Of a DNA stretch of 64,000 nt, positions 11,456-23,260 are shown in pieces. Source of the stretch: Karstenula rhodostoma CBS 690.94 (Eukaryota; Ascomycota; Dothideomycetes; Pleosporales; Didymosphaeriaceae); the NCBI GenBank assembly GCA_010093485.1, contig MU001506.1, positions 1,478,916 through 1,542,915 on the forward strand. The letters are read 5' to 3'. A program made the position numbers and the translations under genes. The notes under the pieces are model-generated. The model worked only from the letters and a program-made list of their open reading frames with translations, searched no databases and was not told the origin of the DNA. Position 1 is the first letter of the stretch; every line of letters begins with the position of its first letter.

Positions 11456-14286
11456 ATGGCGGCCATTTCCAACTTCAAGCGCGCGGTGCCCGCGGGGCAG
11501 CAGAATGTCCTCAGCTCGCTGCGCACCACGCAGCTGGTCGCGGACTCGAAGGCTGTCTTGCCGGCGGGTATTCCTCCCAGACGCCCACCGCAAGCTTCAG
11601 CTGACCTGTGCAGAGCTCATCAACACCATCCTCGACTACCTCCCCGTCGTTGACATGTTCCGGTTCGCGCAGACGTCGCGGCGCATGCAGGAGATGGTCT
11701 ACGACGACACGCGCTGGATACAACGACTAAAGAGCATGGGATGTTGGAACGAGGCCGAAGCGCGCCAGCGCTTCGACGAAGCCATGCGCAGGAAGGCCGA
11801 CGCGCAGAAGGCCAGCGAGGCCCGTCGAACGGGCTTTCCACCAAACGGCGCAACAGACGGCCCACCCCGCAAGGTCAGCACTACGCTCTTCGATGCCGGC
11901 CTGGAAGAGGAAATGCAGCGCAAGTCGGTCGAACCAAAGGTGCGCCCTCGGGCGAGCACGCTGGACAAAGGCTTCGATGACATGGCACTGTCGCCCGGCG
12001 GTGCGTCTCCGTCCGCCCTAGCATACCCGACGGAGCCAAGCCTGGCTCTGAAAGTGCTCTCTCGCGTGCGCTCAACAAGAGGCATGGCACGGCAGGAATA
12101 CGGCAAAGTCTACGGCGCGCTGGCGCCATACTACTTCGATCTTGCAAGGTCGAAAAGCCACTCCGATCCGGTGCTCTTTCGCACGTATCGAGATCCTGAA
12201 CAGCAAGCTCACATGCTGGCACAACTCAAGGTTTTCGCCAAGAGCGATTTTGCACAAGGCTGGAGCCGGCGCGAAGAGAAGTTGGACACGATGATGGGCA
12301 TCTTTGAGAACGCCGTGCTGCGAGAATTCGAGCAAGGATCTGAAGCACGCGATTTCGATGGCCGCATGAAAAAATACGCACAGGTTCTGGTTGCGTTGAA
12401 CGGGGGCACGGCTGGCATCGATTCCTTCATCTACAACCACCCTATCATGCTGGACAAAGAAAAGCTCGGGAACCCCGCGGATTGTCTACGGCTTGCTGGG
12501 CCCGGCCAAATCTCCCTTCAACCATCGCACGATTTCTTTAGAGGCCTTGCTATCGCTCTAAATGAAGAAGCCGCCATCATCGATCGGGTCTTCCCAGCCT
12601 CGGTAGACGTCTTTCAGCCCTTCATAGAACGCATTGTAGAGGATGTGGTCTCCGAATATGTTACGTCGTTGTTCGATGAGGCTCACGACGTCAGCGTTGA
12701 GACTTACCTCAAAGCTGTTGCCGGCGTTTTCGACCAGGCGCTCCAGTTGGTAATGTCTCTCACGGCCACGAAAGGTTCAAAATCCGACTTCTCGGACAAC
12801 GCTATGCTCATGATATCTCGGTGTTTCGAGCAACACGTGGATCTATATTTGCAAGAAGAGTTAGATTTCTTTAAACGCCAATCAGGAGCAGAGGTAGAGG
12901 CCTGGGAAAAGCGGTTGACGGAAGAGGAACAGACTGCGGAATCTTTCTTCATGTCGAATGTCAGCCGTCAAGCTGCGAAACGCGACTTTTTAACATCGTT
13001 CAAGAAGGTGGTGATGGCGCCTGTCAACGTACTTCCCACGTTCGGCAGCTCTGGGGCCCCCAAACCTGCAACCAGTGCCGTTGCCGTCAATGGCCAAAAT
13101 CTGGATCCGACGTCGGGATCGACGACCCCTAATCCGGAACGCTCTGTGTCTCCTCGGCCTGAAGCACCGACTTCTGAACTTGCGGCAAAAGCTGCTATCA
13201 TGAATTCTAGACTGGAGGGAATTCGTAGTCTGTTCAGCATCGAGGTTGCGTTAAGCCTGACGCATACAGCGAAAGCGAGCTTAGAGAGAGCTGCACGGTT
13301 TGTACGCCTTGGTGGGCAGTCGGGTGAAGAAGCGAAGGAACAATGCGAGAGTATATTTATCAAGATGCTGCAGATCCTGGGCGGACGGCACATGAAACCA
13401 GGGTTTGACAAAGCTGTCAGCCATTTGTCCGACTATAAGCCTAGAGAAGTTGTGGATCACAGCAAAGAAGGGGTCGCGCCTCTTGTTGCTTTCCTCGAGC
13501 TTGTCAATGTGGGGGATCTGATCCAGCAAATGATTGACGTTTTTTACTTGCAAGAACTTGTTGCTGCGAAGCTCACAGATCAGGACGACTTCTTGAGCGC
13601 CGCCTGCAAGGAAAAGAAAAGATTCGAACAAATGCTTGACGAGCGAGTCGCTGCAGGGCTTAACAAGGGCATCGATGTCCTCATGGACGAGGTAGAGTAT
13701 CTATGTGGCACCACCCAATTACCGACCGATTTCAATCCTCCTGTCGGACCCAACGGATCAATACAGGTGCTCGACATTGGTCCCAGCCATACGGCCAAGA
13801 GGATAGTCGACGTTGTGTCGTCGCACACCAACATGCTGGTTGGCAGCACGGACAAAACAGTGTTAGATGTCTTCAACCAGGAGGTTGGGTTGCGCCTGTT
13901 CACTGCCCTTTGCAAGCACCTGAAGCGGCAGAGAATCAGTGTGGATGGCGCAATCAAGCTTATCAGGTAAGCTCGCGGCCGTGGAGGCGTTTTCCGGTTG
14001 ACTAATGTGGGCTAGCGACATGAATGCATACAACACGTACATTGTCTCGCTTCGGAACAAGTCCATCACGCAGTACTTTGCTGCGCTCAGAGAACTTTCG
14101 CAGATCTACTTGATCGACCCCAACCATGCAAAGGAGATTGCGACGATTATTGCAGACACGGATCGGTACCACGGGATATTCAGAGCCGAGGAAGTCTACG
14201 AGTATGCGGAGCGCAGGGCTGACTGGTATCAAATCAAGGGCGCTGTGGAGAAGCAGATGTACGGCGTCGGTTGCGTGGCTATGTGA
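11456..14286 (+). CDS. RCY1: Recyclin-1, F-box and Sec10-like endocytic recycling protein
   Basis: Needed for recycling of membrane proteins and for vesicle tethering; acts with Skp1 through its F-box. Exons 11456-11567, 11614-13966 and 14016-14286; introns of 46 and 49 nt with CTGAC/CTAAT branch sites; phase is consistent and the product has 911 residues. The F-box (LPAELINTILDYLPVVDMFRF, about residues 36-56) is only formed when intron 1 is removed. The rest is the long alpha-helical exocyst-Sec10-like region (for example HDFFRGLAIALNEEAAII and CFEQHVDLYLQEELDFFK). The third exon carries the conserved C-terminus (DMNAYNTYIVSLRNKS). The start at 11456 follows a good CC-ATG-G context; the open frame further upstream is microsatellite translation and was rejected. 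S. pombe pof6 is the same family. Confidence 0.93.
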
Positions 14287-15206
14287 CTGTACTTGAATGC
14301 ACGGGATTGTGGACCAATCTACCAGTGTGAACTCTTCATCTTCGCAGGTTTCCGTCTCGTGTATTAGCCCGTGGTGCTGACTTTTAGCAAGTTTGTTCGG
14401 GTGCTGCATGCTGTCCTGGCATACGTGAGACGCTGCAGAGGCCGATTGTAGGGGCGATGGGCGTGTATGATGGCTTGTTGTCTCGCTTGGTGTGTTTGTT
14501 CAATGTTGGAGGGTGAGGGTGGCTCTTATGGGAATGTAAAGACTGGATGTAAGTAAGGCATTTACTATTCAGATATAGAATAGTTAATCCCAGAGTAACT
14601 TAGCTTACTATATAAGTTTATAACCTTGACCTAATACTGTATCGCCGGTGTTCACCTTCCCGTGAGAGGCTGGGGTCGGCTGCGAGACCCTGGTAGGGTC
14701 CCGGGTGGAGCTACTGCACCGGACCTTCACTCTTGCGTGCCAGAGCTCTCACTTCGCGCAGACGACGAAGCTGTTCGCAAACGTCGCGCACACATAAACA
14801 CCGGCTGGCCCTGCGGTCAAGCCGACGCACCCCTCGCAAACTCCCCGCCGATTTGCTTCGACGGGCCGCTGCCGAGGCCCGCCCCACTACAAGACGACTA
14901 CCGCTTCAAGCCGGTCTAGTCCACCATCACACTCTTCTCGCAGCGCTGAGCATTTGCGTCCGACGACAAGTCAGCCGCGCCAGCAGCTGCGTGTGAGAAG
15001 CCCCGCTCGCCCTCGCCCTCGCCCTCGCCGCACCGCCCCTGCCACTGTCCCCACGCAAAACGGTGCGCCAGCCGCCGTCGTCTAGAGAGGACGCGCTCGC
15101 GCTCGCGCTCGCCGCAGGCTTGCAACGCGTCGCTGACAGCGCTGCACCCGTCGACACGTCGTCCCCTGCGCGGCGTCCCTGCGTGTCTTGCCAGCTTCCG
15201 CCCACC
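14287..15206. other. Intergenic region with a short AT-rich patch
   Basis: No gene supported. Roughly 14545-14645 is distinctly AT-rich compared with its surroundings and resembles in composition the larger island at 39.4-40.8 kb. The last 500 bp are GC-rich and pyrimidine-rich and would be the promoter and leader of the DEK-C/SWIB gene. Confidence 0.5.
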
Positions 15207-16242
15207 ATGTCCGGTGAGCACGCCCACTCGGTCAGGCCATGGGCCACCCTGCTGACCATGTGCCCGCAGAGCTCCCGCCCGGTATCGCGGAAAAGTACTC
15301 CGCCATCATCGACAGCATCCTCGAGGACGCCGACCTGAACACCATCTCGGCCAAGCGCATACGCAAGGGTCTGCAAGAGCGTCTGGGCCATGACATCTCC
15401 GGGGAGAAGGTACGCACAGATGCATCGGATTGGCACACCGGCGCTGACCATAGACTTAGCAAGCCGTGACCGGCCTCATCATGGCCCGCTTCGACAAGTT
15501 CAATGCCGCGCAGAACGGCGCCCCCGAGCCCGAGGAGCCCGTTCCCAGCGTCGAAGCCCTCACGAATGGCCACGCAGGCAAGCGCACCCCCGACGATGAT
15601 TCGGCGCTCTCGGAACCCGACGATTCCCCGCCCAAGAAGAAGCAGAAGAAGCATAGAAGTACCGAAGACGACGATGCTGCATATGCGGCTAGACTGCAGG
15701 CCGAGGAGAATATGGCGTCACGGGCGAGGTCGACCAGGGGTGGTAACACCAAGAAGAAGGCCACTGTGCAAAAGAAAAAGAAGGAGAAGAAGAAGAGCGC
15801 AACCAAGGTCAAGGACGAAGACGACAGTGACATTGCTTCGGGAAGTGGAGGGGAGAAGAAGTCACCCAAGCGGACTGGAGGTTTCCACGTGGGTCTTGCC
15901 CAACCATGCGACGTGCCTCGCATCTGACCGTCTCACAGAAGCCAATGAACCTTTCTACAGCCCTGCAGGAACTTCTCGGTGAAACCCAGGTATGTCTCCG
16001 CTCCAAATCATCTTTCGGGTTTTCCCTTGTTCCAGACTAACCCATCGTTCCAGCTCTCAAGACCGCAAACCGTCAAGAAGATCTGGGAGTATGTCAAAGC
16101 TCGCGACCTCCAGGACCCTGCCGACAAGCGCCAGATCCGCTGCGACGATGCCATGCGCGCAGTCTTCAAACAGGACAGTGTCCACATGTTCACTATGAAC
16201 AAGATCCTCAACACAAACCTATACCCGGTTGAAGAGGACTAG
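15207..16242 (+). CDS. DEK-C plus SWIB/MDM2 domain nuclear protein (Uaf30/Tri1 family)
   Basis: Five exons: 15207-15213 (only ATGTCCG), 15270-15409, 15460-15888, 15939-15989 and 16054-16242, giving 271 residues with every phase matching. Residues 3-60 form a DEK C-terminal domain (ELPPGIAEKYSAIIDSIL, KRIRKGLQERLG). A lysine-rich, acidic linker of low complexity follows (KKKQKKH, KKKKEKKKS). The SWIB domain occupies about 180-265 (LSTALQELLGET, RPQTVKKIWEYVKARDLQDP). In yeast this architecture is shared by Uaf30, a subunit of the RNA polymerase I upstream activating factor, and Tri1; which orthology applies cannot be decided here. The 7-nt first exon and the 51-nt fourth exon are the parts a gene finder is likely to lose. 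Confidence 0.92.
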
Positions 16243-16930
16243 ACCAACGGACTCTTCACGAATACCATCTAGCTTTTCAAACCCACGACATCATACCCAA
16301 TGACACGTCATGAACATATACCGCCCACTTACTCACCACAGGGACGCATCTGTCGCCCTGCCAGCATCGATATACTGAACTTCAGCATTGGCTTTACGTA
16401 ATTGTCCCCATCTTGATTTTTACTTGGGCGGCATGGGGGCCTACGGCGTTGGTTGGATCGGACCGCTCGCTTTGAACTCTGCATTCGAAGTGTCCCTGAT
16501 CGCAATTTGGGGGTAGGGTCAACAACGCACCGGGTAGAGAGGCACACAGCAATGGGACAACGTATTGGATTCTTCTTCTGGCAGGGTTCTGGTTATACGT
16601 GGAACTGAATGACAGGTTGAACGTATCGGAAAGGGAGGGAGAGGCATGGCAGCACAGGGCAAGGCAGGAAGAACAAAAGATTCGGTATCATGCATTGCAT
16701 ATCAATCAGTCATAGAAGGGCTAAAACTCGTCCGAATTCAAAGTCTCCCGACGGCACTGCGTGCCGGGTCGCAAGATTGATCGGCGTCTTTTGGCGCTGA
16801 TAGTCCATACGCGGATTTCCAAGGGTTTCCTTGAATATCAATAAAAGTACACCAAACACCCGTCAGCTCGGGCTAATTGTCCAAACTTCCCTGGTACAAG
16901 CACATGCACTGATCCTCTCCGCGGGGCAAA
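16243..16930. other. Convergent intergenic region
   Basis: Lies between the 3' ends of the SWIB gene (plus) and the securin-like gene (minus). No coding signal; it would carry both 3' UTRs. Confidence 0.5.
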
Positions 16931-18383
16931 CTAATCGCCTTCAGAGTCCTCCGGCAGCTGGAATTGGAAGTCGTTCACATCCTCGTCGAACGGATCACCA
17001 CCACCTAGCAGGCTATTGAAACTATTTGCCCACGCTTCTTCGTCATCATTGTCGTCGTCCCGAAGCAGCATGAGCTCAAGCTCACGCTCGATCTCTTCGG
17101 CGGTGCGGTAGGTTGGTGCGTCTCGTGGCGGCGCGACAAGCGTAGCGTTGGTCGACGTGGAGCTTGAGCGAGAGAAGGCCCTACGTGATTTGCTATTGAC
17201 CGATGAAGTGCTAGCGTTGCGATTGTGCGTAGAGGGAAGCGTAGTTGTGCGCTTGGCAGTGATGGAGAACGGTGCAGGCTTGATGACGTTGGATAGAGGT
17301 TTCCGAGGTTGGACTCTGCTCGCTGCGTTCTCACGGCCTTGGGCGTAACCGATGGTACTTTTGGAGGCGGCTGCCGCTGCGGCATGGCGGGCGGCAGAGG
17401 AGTTGGTGATGGACTTATTGTCCGCAACTTGCCTACTTGGGAGACGGGACTTGATTGTTGCTGCGGGTGCAGCATAGGTGGGCCTACGTGACTCGGACAG
17501 AGCAGCAGCAGCAGACTTTGCCTTCAGGGTGGATGGTCCAGTCGGCCTTTGCCTCAGGGGTTCTGCTGCGCTGAGTGTAGGTTTCGGCACAACCTTCTTC
17601 GGCAGCGCCACGCCAAAGTGTCTTGCAGCGTCGACGTGGTCCCTCTCCATCTGCTGGTCGAGAACCCTGTCGAACTCCTCGTCGCGCTTCCTTATGTCGC
17701 GTTTCAAGGTCTCTTCGAACTGACGCTGGAGTTTGGTGCGGCCATCATCCTCCAGCGGGTTGTGATAGACGTCGTCGACACCACCGTTCTCAAACTTGGG
17801 GATCTTCCAGTCACGCGGGAGGTAGTCTTCCATGTCGTCCGGCAACGGGAATTCTTTTGGGGGCATGTACTCGACCTCGGGCACGTCGTGTTCCTCGGCA
17901 TGCTGGATGTCGGGCTGGACCTTGACCTTGGGGCGGCGAAGGCGAGGGCTGGCTTTCTGCGTCTTTGCAGAGGCGGAGAGGGGCGCGGGTGTCTGGAAGG
18001 CTCTGGCTTTCGCGTTTGTCGTCTTCATGCCCAGCGGCGCGCGGGTGCGAGGGCCTGCGTCGTGCGTCAGTCAGCTGCGGGATTCGCGGGGCTTGCGGCA
18101 TACCGGCGGGCGTGACGAAGGCATTGCTGTCCAGCTTGCCGTCCTTGGTGCCCGTCACGGCCGAGTTCTCGTTCGCCCTGCCCTTGGTCTGCAGCACCGA
18201 CTTGGGGCCGCGGGCGACGGCATTCTCGTCGTTGAGCGGGAGCTTGAAGGGCGTCTTCGGGGCCCTGGTAGCGGGTGTTTTGGCGGCGAGGCCCTTGAGG
18301 CCCGCGTTGAGCGGCTTGCTCGCGGCGGCCGTCTGCAGGCCATGCACAAAGTTCTCCTGGTCCTTTGCGGCGAGCATGTCCAT
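16931..18383 (-). CDS. Securin-like protein (candidate separase inhibitor)
   Basis: 467 residues from exons 18383-18104 and 18054-16931 (intron 49 nt, GTATGC...GCAG, phase kept). Low-complexity, basic in the first half and strongly acidic at the C-terminus (DDDNDDEEAWANSF, DPFDEDVND). Seen motifs: a destruction-box-like RAPLGMKTTN at about 98-107, and EVEYMPP at about 153-159. The latter resembles a separase site (ExExxR) with proline in place of the cleaved arginine, as in securin pseudosubstrate segments. Basic-to-acidic polarity and these two motifs suggest Pds1/Cut2, but no canonical KEN box is present and sequence conservation in this family is poor. It is divergent from tropomyosin with 364 bp between start codons. 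An alternative is a conserved fungal protein of unknown role. Confidence 0.5.
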
Positions 18384-18747
18384 GGCGCGTCACATGGAGC
18401 GCGGTGTGCGGCGGAGGCGGAGGCGGAGGCGAGGCGGAGGCGAACGGCGGCACGCGCCTGTTTGCGTGTTTACTCGCGGTTGCCAGGGCTCTGCTTTGCT
18501 TGGCTGCGCCTGGCGACCCCTGCCCTGCTCCTGCTGCTGCTGCCGAGCTAGCGCCCCTCGCACCGCGCATTTATCAGGGTGAGACACAGGCAACAGACTC
18601 TCTCTGCTCCCAAACCGCCTCTCTCGCCGCGCCCTCTCCTCTCATCCACACCGCCACCGCCCGCGCCCGCGCCCACCACGCCCTCGCCCTCTGCTGCAGC
18701 CCGCACCCCGCCGCTCGCACCAGCCAGACCGCCCACACACCGCCGCC
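18384..18747. promoter_or_regulatory. Shared divergent promoter of the securin-like gene and tropomyosin
   Basis: 364 bp between two divergent ATGs. The securin-like side is purine-rich (GGCGGAGGC units near 18410-18440) and the tropomyosin side is a long pyrimidine-rich tract (about 18600-18745), a common leader composition in filamentous fungi. Confidence 0.5.
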
Positions 18748-19401
18748 ATGGACCAGATCAAGCAGGCAAGTGCTCCCGCTACCCCGCCATGGCTCCCTCA
18801 GCGCCTGCACCCGCTGCCCATGCCGTAGCTAACTCGCCCCCTGCAGCGCATGAACGCCCTCCGCATCGAGGCCGACGAGAGCGCCTCCAAGGCCGAGGAG
18901 TACAAGGCAAAGCTCAAGACGCTCGAGACGGAGAACACGCAGAAGGAGCAGGAGATCACATCGCTCTCGCACAAGAACCAAGTCCTCGAGGCCGAGGTCG
19001 AGAAGCTTGAATCGTCAGTCAAGACCTACAAGGACGAGGCCACGGGCGGCGCCGCGGCCAGCTCCCAGGTCGAAGCCATGCAGCGCAAGATCCAGGTACT
19101 TGAGGAAGAGGCTGAGGAATCCGACAGGACCATTCGCGAGCTCAACGAGAAGTAAGCCCCCCTCCCCTTACTGTGCATGTCTATACCCCTTTGTCGGGAC
19201 TGCATGAACAACGGTGCTCACCTGCTGACGCCACGCAGGCTCCGCCAGACCGACGTCAAGTCCGGCCACTTCGAACGCAAAGTGCAAGCCCTCGAGCAGG
19301 CCCGCGATCAATGGGAAACAAAGTACGAGGAGATGGCCAAGAAATACGCCGACACCAAGAAGGACCTGGATGAGTTCGCCACCGAGCTTGGTAACATCTG
19401 A
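18748..19401 (+). CDS. TPM1: Tropomyosin
   Basis: Coiled-coil actin-filament protein that stabilises actin cables and rings. Exons 18748-18765, 18847-19151 and 19239-19401 give 161 residues, the usual fungal length. The whole protein is heptad coiled coil (RMNALRIEADESASKAEEY, ITSLSHKNQVLEAEVEKLE), ending in a short DLDEFATELGNI tail. The first exon encodes only MDQIKQ and ends at CAG followed by GCAAGT: intron 1 (18766-18846) therefore uses a GC donor with a normal CTAAC branch and GCAG acceptor. No GT donor nearby keeps the frame. Intron 2 (19152-19238) is standard GT-AG. Confidence 0.95.
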
Positions 19402-20016
19402 TCTCGCGGCCCATCTTGTCCTGCGAGGTTGTTGACGTATCGTGCAGTGAACTACTGAACTGCATGCACCGCACGTTGAGTCAGTTTGGCTGGTTGACGG
19501 AGGAAAGTGAAGGAAGCTGTTACTCCCCCCTTTTCCCTGCATATCTTGGTGTCGTCCTAGGAACGGCGGATGAGCTCAGGCTGCTCGTATCAAACTGTCT
19601 CTAAGCGTGGAAATACATCGTCTCATTCAAAGTCAAGTGCTGCAGACCGGTCAGGAGCAACAGGAGTCCTTGTTCCCTTCAAGTGTCGTACCATGTTGGC
19701 TCGTGAACAGCAAGCATGCTTTTGACAAAGTATACGTGGTAGCCTGCAATGTGCACTGATGAGGTCGAACCTTCAACGTTGGGCAACATGTACTCATCAT
19801 CACATTCCATCTCATTCCTACACGAGCAAAGACACTAAACCCCTAACCAGTACATACTACGTATGTTACAATGCACGTCCACTACCGAGCCCCTCCGCTC
19901 ATTAGAACCAAAAGCGCATGCACCATGTCACGTTCTCCCTGTATCCGCTCCAAACGCCTACACTAGAAACCACAAAATACCGTCATCTGCTGCAGTAGAA
20001 GTGCCGAGCATCACCA
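19402..20016. other. Convergent intergenic region
   Basis: Between the 3' ends of tropomyosin (plus) and RGD2 (minus). No coding signal recognised on either strand. Confidence 0.5.
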
Positions 20017-22732
20017 CTAGTCATCCATCGGCTTGTCTTCCAGCTGTACTCCTCTGGGCGCTGCATCCTCGCTGGCCACGGCTCTCAAACTACCAGTGGA
20101 GTCCCTGTTGCTCCGCGCCAAGCTGCCAGCGTGCTTCCTGGGGAGGGGCACGCGAGTGCTTGAAGGAGCCGGGTGCTCTGTGGGCGCAGCTTGGGCGGCT
20201 TCCGTCGTGCCGTTGGCATCGCTCGCTTCATTCACAGGGCTGTTGTCCACGCTTCCGGGAACCTCGAGCGAGTTTCGCGTCCCCCGGCGGGTCTCGGTCG
20301 GCGAGGATGTATTGACCGGAAATCTAGTCTGACTCCGGTCGCGGCGGTGTGATCCTCCACGAGGCCCTGGAGCAGGTGAAGTCGCTCTAGGCGAGCGCTG
20401 GGCAGCAATGGCGCGGTGGCGTTCCTCGTAGTTGGCACGTCTGTTGCTCTCATCGGTAGAGATGGCGCGGGGACGCTGGGCTCCTGAGGATGAGTGGGTC
20501 AGGGAACTCGCACGCTTCAATTCTCCAAAGATGGCGTCTTTGTGGGCGAAGAGGTCGCGGATAAGGCGGTAGCTGTAACGTTCATTCATGGTCAGGCTAG
20601 ACTCTTGCCGCGGTCGTAGGATGCAAGGGGCGAGCGCAGTCGCAAGGGCGGTAACATAGGTATCGTCGGCCGATGTTAGCTCGATGAGACGTGTGAAGTG
20701 AGTGCAAATGGCGTCGAGAGTGGCAATGTTGGCAAGACGCAATTGACCGAGAGTCGACTGGATTACATTGATTCGGGTTTCCTCCGACGTTTCTGCGGCC
20801 GTGGTGCTGTAAATGGTCTTTACAATCTCGTATACGTGAGATGACACAAGAGAGTCTACAGTGTTTAGCGTATACTTCCAGCGTTGTGTATTGGATCAAG
20901 CTCACCAGGCAGTTCAAGCAGGTACAGCTTCAAGACATTAGCAACAATGGGTATATCGTATTTCTCCAAGACCTCTTGAGGGAAATTTTTTCCGGTGTTA
21001 ATGGAGGCGCGGAGGTTATGCGTTTGGGCTAGAGGAACGTCCACAAGCCAAATACCACGACGAGCTTCGTCGCCCTCAAGGTCGGGGTAATGGTTGTCTA
21101 GGAAAGTAAGTATTGTCGTCACGATGATGGGTACCCGCTTTCGATCCGACCGTGCCCGTGCCTCCAAGTCTACACCGAATGTTTGCTCTGTTGACTATTA
21201 GCATATAATCTTGCCGCAGCAGCGTGCTTTTGCATACCATCGACGGAGTTGTAGTAGTTTTCGTAAGTCGTAACTTTGGGAACAAAAGGACCAGTCCTAT
21301 AATTCTCCAACATGTACCTCAAGTCGCCTAGGGGTTGGACGGTCTCCTGGAACAGCATCATCTTGTCGACAGTGCTTTGCAAGCTCGGGATAACATTACT
21401 AAGCGCACCAGAGAAATCCAGAATGACTGCCTTAATCGCCTTCAATCGGTCCAGTTCGCACCGCTCCATGAACTTCAGGTGATCGATCATGGCTTCTTCG
21501 AGGTTGCAGCGCAGAGAGTCTAATTTCTTGACTGACTGCTTGTAGCGATCATCAGCTTCTCGAGCTTCTCGGCGAAGCCTTTCCGATGGTGTCTCGTTCG
21601 GATATTGGTTGTTGAGCGGATTCCAGCCAGACAGGTACTCCTGCACGGTACCTACCGGGGAGTCCACGGTGAAGCTATCCGTGGACATATTGGTCCCTGC
21701 GCGAACCAATGGCTGTTTCTTCTCAGGCACGCCGGTTATTTGGAAGACTTTGGGCTTCCATTGATAGCTCATCCTGGAGCTGTTTGCAAATGTGTTGCCG
21801 ACATTGCCGACAAGTCGGAGGAAGCCGTTGTTGACCAAATCTTGACCGATACGTTCGGCGTAGCTGGTGCTGGTGGCCGCCATGTGCTTCTGAATGTAAT
21901 CGGTGATGTCGGCGCCGTTGGAGCAGTTCTGGTAGGTACCCAGGATGGGAACCTTGACTTCGCCCAACTTGATGTGGTCCAGCATGTGAGACAGGATCTT
22001 CTTGATCTGATCGGGCTGGTACGTCTCGTCACCGAGGTCGATGGGCTCTTCCTCGTTGTCCTCGGGCTCGGACATCTTGATGGTGGGCACCTTCACCTTG
22101 GGGCTCTGGGCAGCCTCGCTCTGCGGGTCCTGGAATGCCAGCTTGTCCTCTTCTTCGAGGTCCTCGACTAGCCGGCATTTGTTGTAATATTGCGACCGGA
22201 ACTTGCGCACCGCCTCAGCCTGGCGGTCGTGCAGCTTGATGCGCGACTGTAGGTCGTCCTGCGAGTTCTGCACGCGGGCGGCATGCGCCTCGCACCAGCG
22301 GCTGAAGGGGTTGATGACAAGCTCGCGAATGTTGGAGCCGATCTTGCGGTGGTTCGCGGCGGCCGTCTCCATCTCGGTCCGCACGCCCTCGTACGCCTGC
22401 AGGCGGTGAGTGGACAAGCTGCTGACGGGGCAATGCATCGACTTACCTTGCGCACGCTCGCGCCCTCGTCCCTACTGAAGCCGCCGCTCACGCGCTCGGT
22501 CGCGGGCGTGATGCTGGCGAGGCTGTTGCCGTACACCTCCTCGGCATCGGCCCGCATGCGCGCGACGGTGAGGATCTGCTGGTTCTCCTGCACGCCCTGC
22601 TGCAGCTTCCCAAAAAGAACACCCAGGCCTGTCGACGTCAGTGTGTGCCTGCGATGGGCTGCTTGCCGGGGCCTGGAACGCACCGCCCGCGTAGTCGCTC
22701 GACCAGAACGAGCCCGCGAATCCCGACGCCAT
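20017..22732 (-). CDS. RGD2: F-BAR, DEP and RhoGAP protein (Rgd2-type Rho GTPase-activating protein)
   Basis: Predicted regulator of Cdc42/Rho GTPases at the cell cortex. Exons 22732-22684, 22628-22447, 22396-21238, 21187-20906 and 20855-20017; introns of 50-55 nt, all phases agree, 836 residues. F-BAR/FCH about 1-200 (GVLFGKLQQGVQENQQIL, QILTVARMRADAEEVYG), DEP about 213-298 (GTYQNCSNGADITDYIQ), RhoGAP about 464-650 (TFGVDLEARARSDRKRVP, VLKLYLLELPDSLVSS), then a Ser/Pro-rich tail. At the place where most RhoGAPs have GIFRxSG with the catalytic arginine, this protein reads GIWLVDV (Leu at about 511). It is divergent from CDC43, with 528 bp between ATGs. Confidence 0.9.
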
Positions 22733-23260
22733 GGTGAGGGTATCTCAAACAAACAAACAAAGGCCGCAAAACGCCTCGCTAGATGCACAAGAAGCAGGTC
22801 GTGTCGTGTCGTGTCGTGGGCTGTCGTGGCGCAGGAGCGAGCGTGGAAGGCGGAGAGCAAACGGGTGATGGGGACGCAGCGTCGCTCGGCGGCGGGGAGG
22901 AGTGTCGCGGTGAAGGGAGGGCGCGCGCGGCGTGGTCGCGGAGAATAGGAGAATAGCTCGTCAGGGGCGTGTCGTCGTTGTCGTCCTCGCGGGTGGCAGC
23001 TGAGAATAGTGGTCAAACGGGCGGCATCCCTGCTGGGGCGTGCGCTTGGCGGCCACAGCCGCCTGTGAGGAACATCCATCGTCTGTCCTGACCGCGCGCC
23101 TCGCCGCTTCGGGCATGCCCATGGCAGCGCGCGCGAGTCCTCTGCTCTTTCGCCTTACGCCCGCCTGCCTCAGCCTCTGCAAAACCCACCCGCGCGCCGT
23201 CTAAGCCCCGGCCTTCCCTCTCCAGAGCCACTCCGGCCCCGGCCAACTTCGCCGCCCACC
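22733..23260. promoter_or_regulatory. Divergent promoter region of RGD2 and CDC43
   Basis: 528 bp between divergent start codons. It contains a (GTCGT)n run at 22798-22829 in the RGD2 leader. Longer open frames that cross it on minus are upstream shadow of the first RGD2 exon. Confidence 0.45.
22798..22829. repeat. Short (GTCGT)n pentanucleotide run
   Basis: Several near-perfect GTCGT units in the leader of RGD2. On the opposite strand it reads CGACA/ACGAC, the same unit as the run at 37127-37170 upstream of GCD11. Confidence 0.8.

Noticed and set aside
10849..11529. 226-codon minus-strand frame across the ATGT microsatellite
   Set aside because: Half of it is poly-YIHT translation of the repeat; it has no family resemblance and overlaps the real RCY1 first exon.
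22168..23079. 303-codon minus-strand frame overlapping the RGD2 start
   Set aside because: It is another frame of RGD2 exons 1-3 plus leader; splicing evidence places the true start at 22732.
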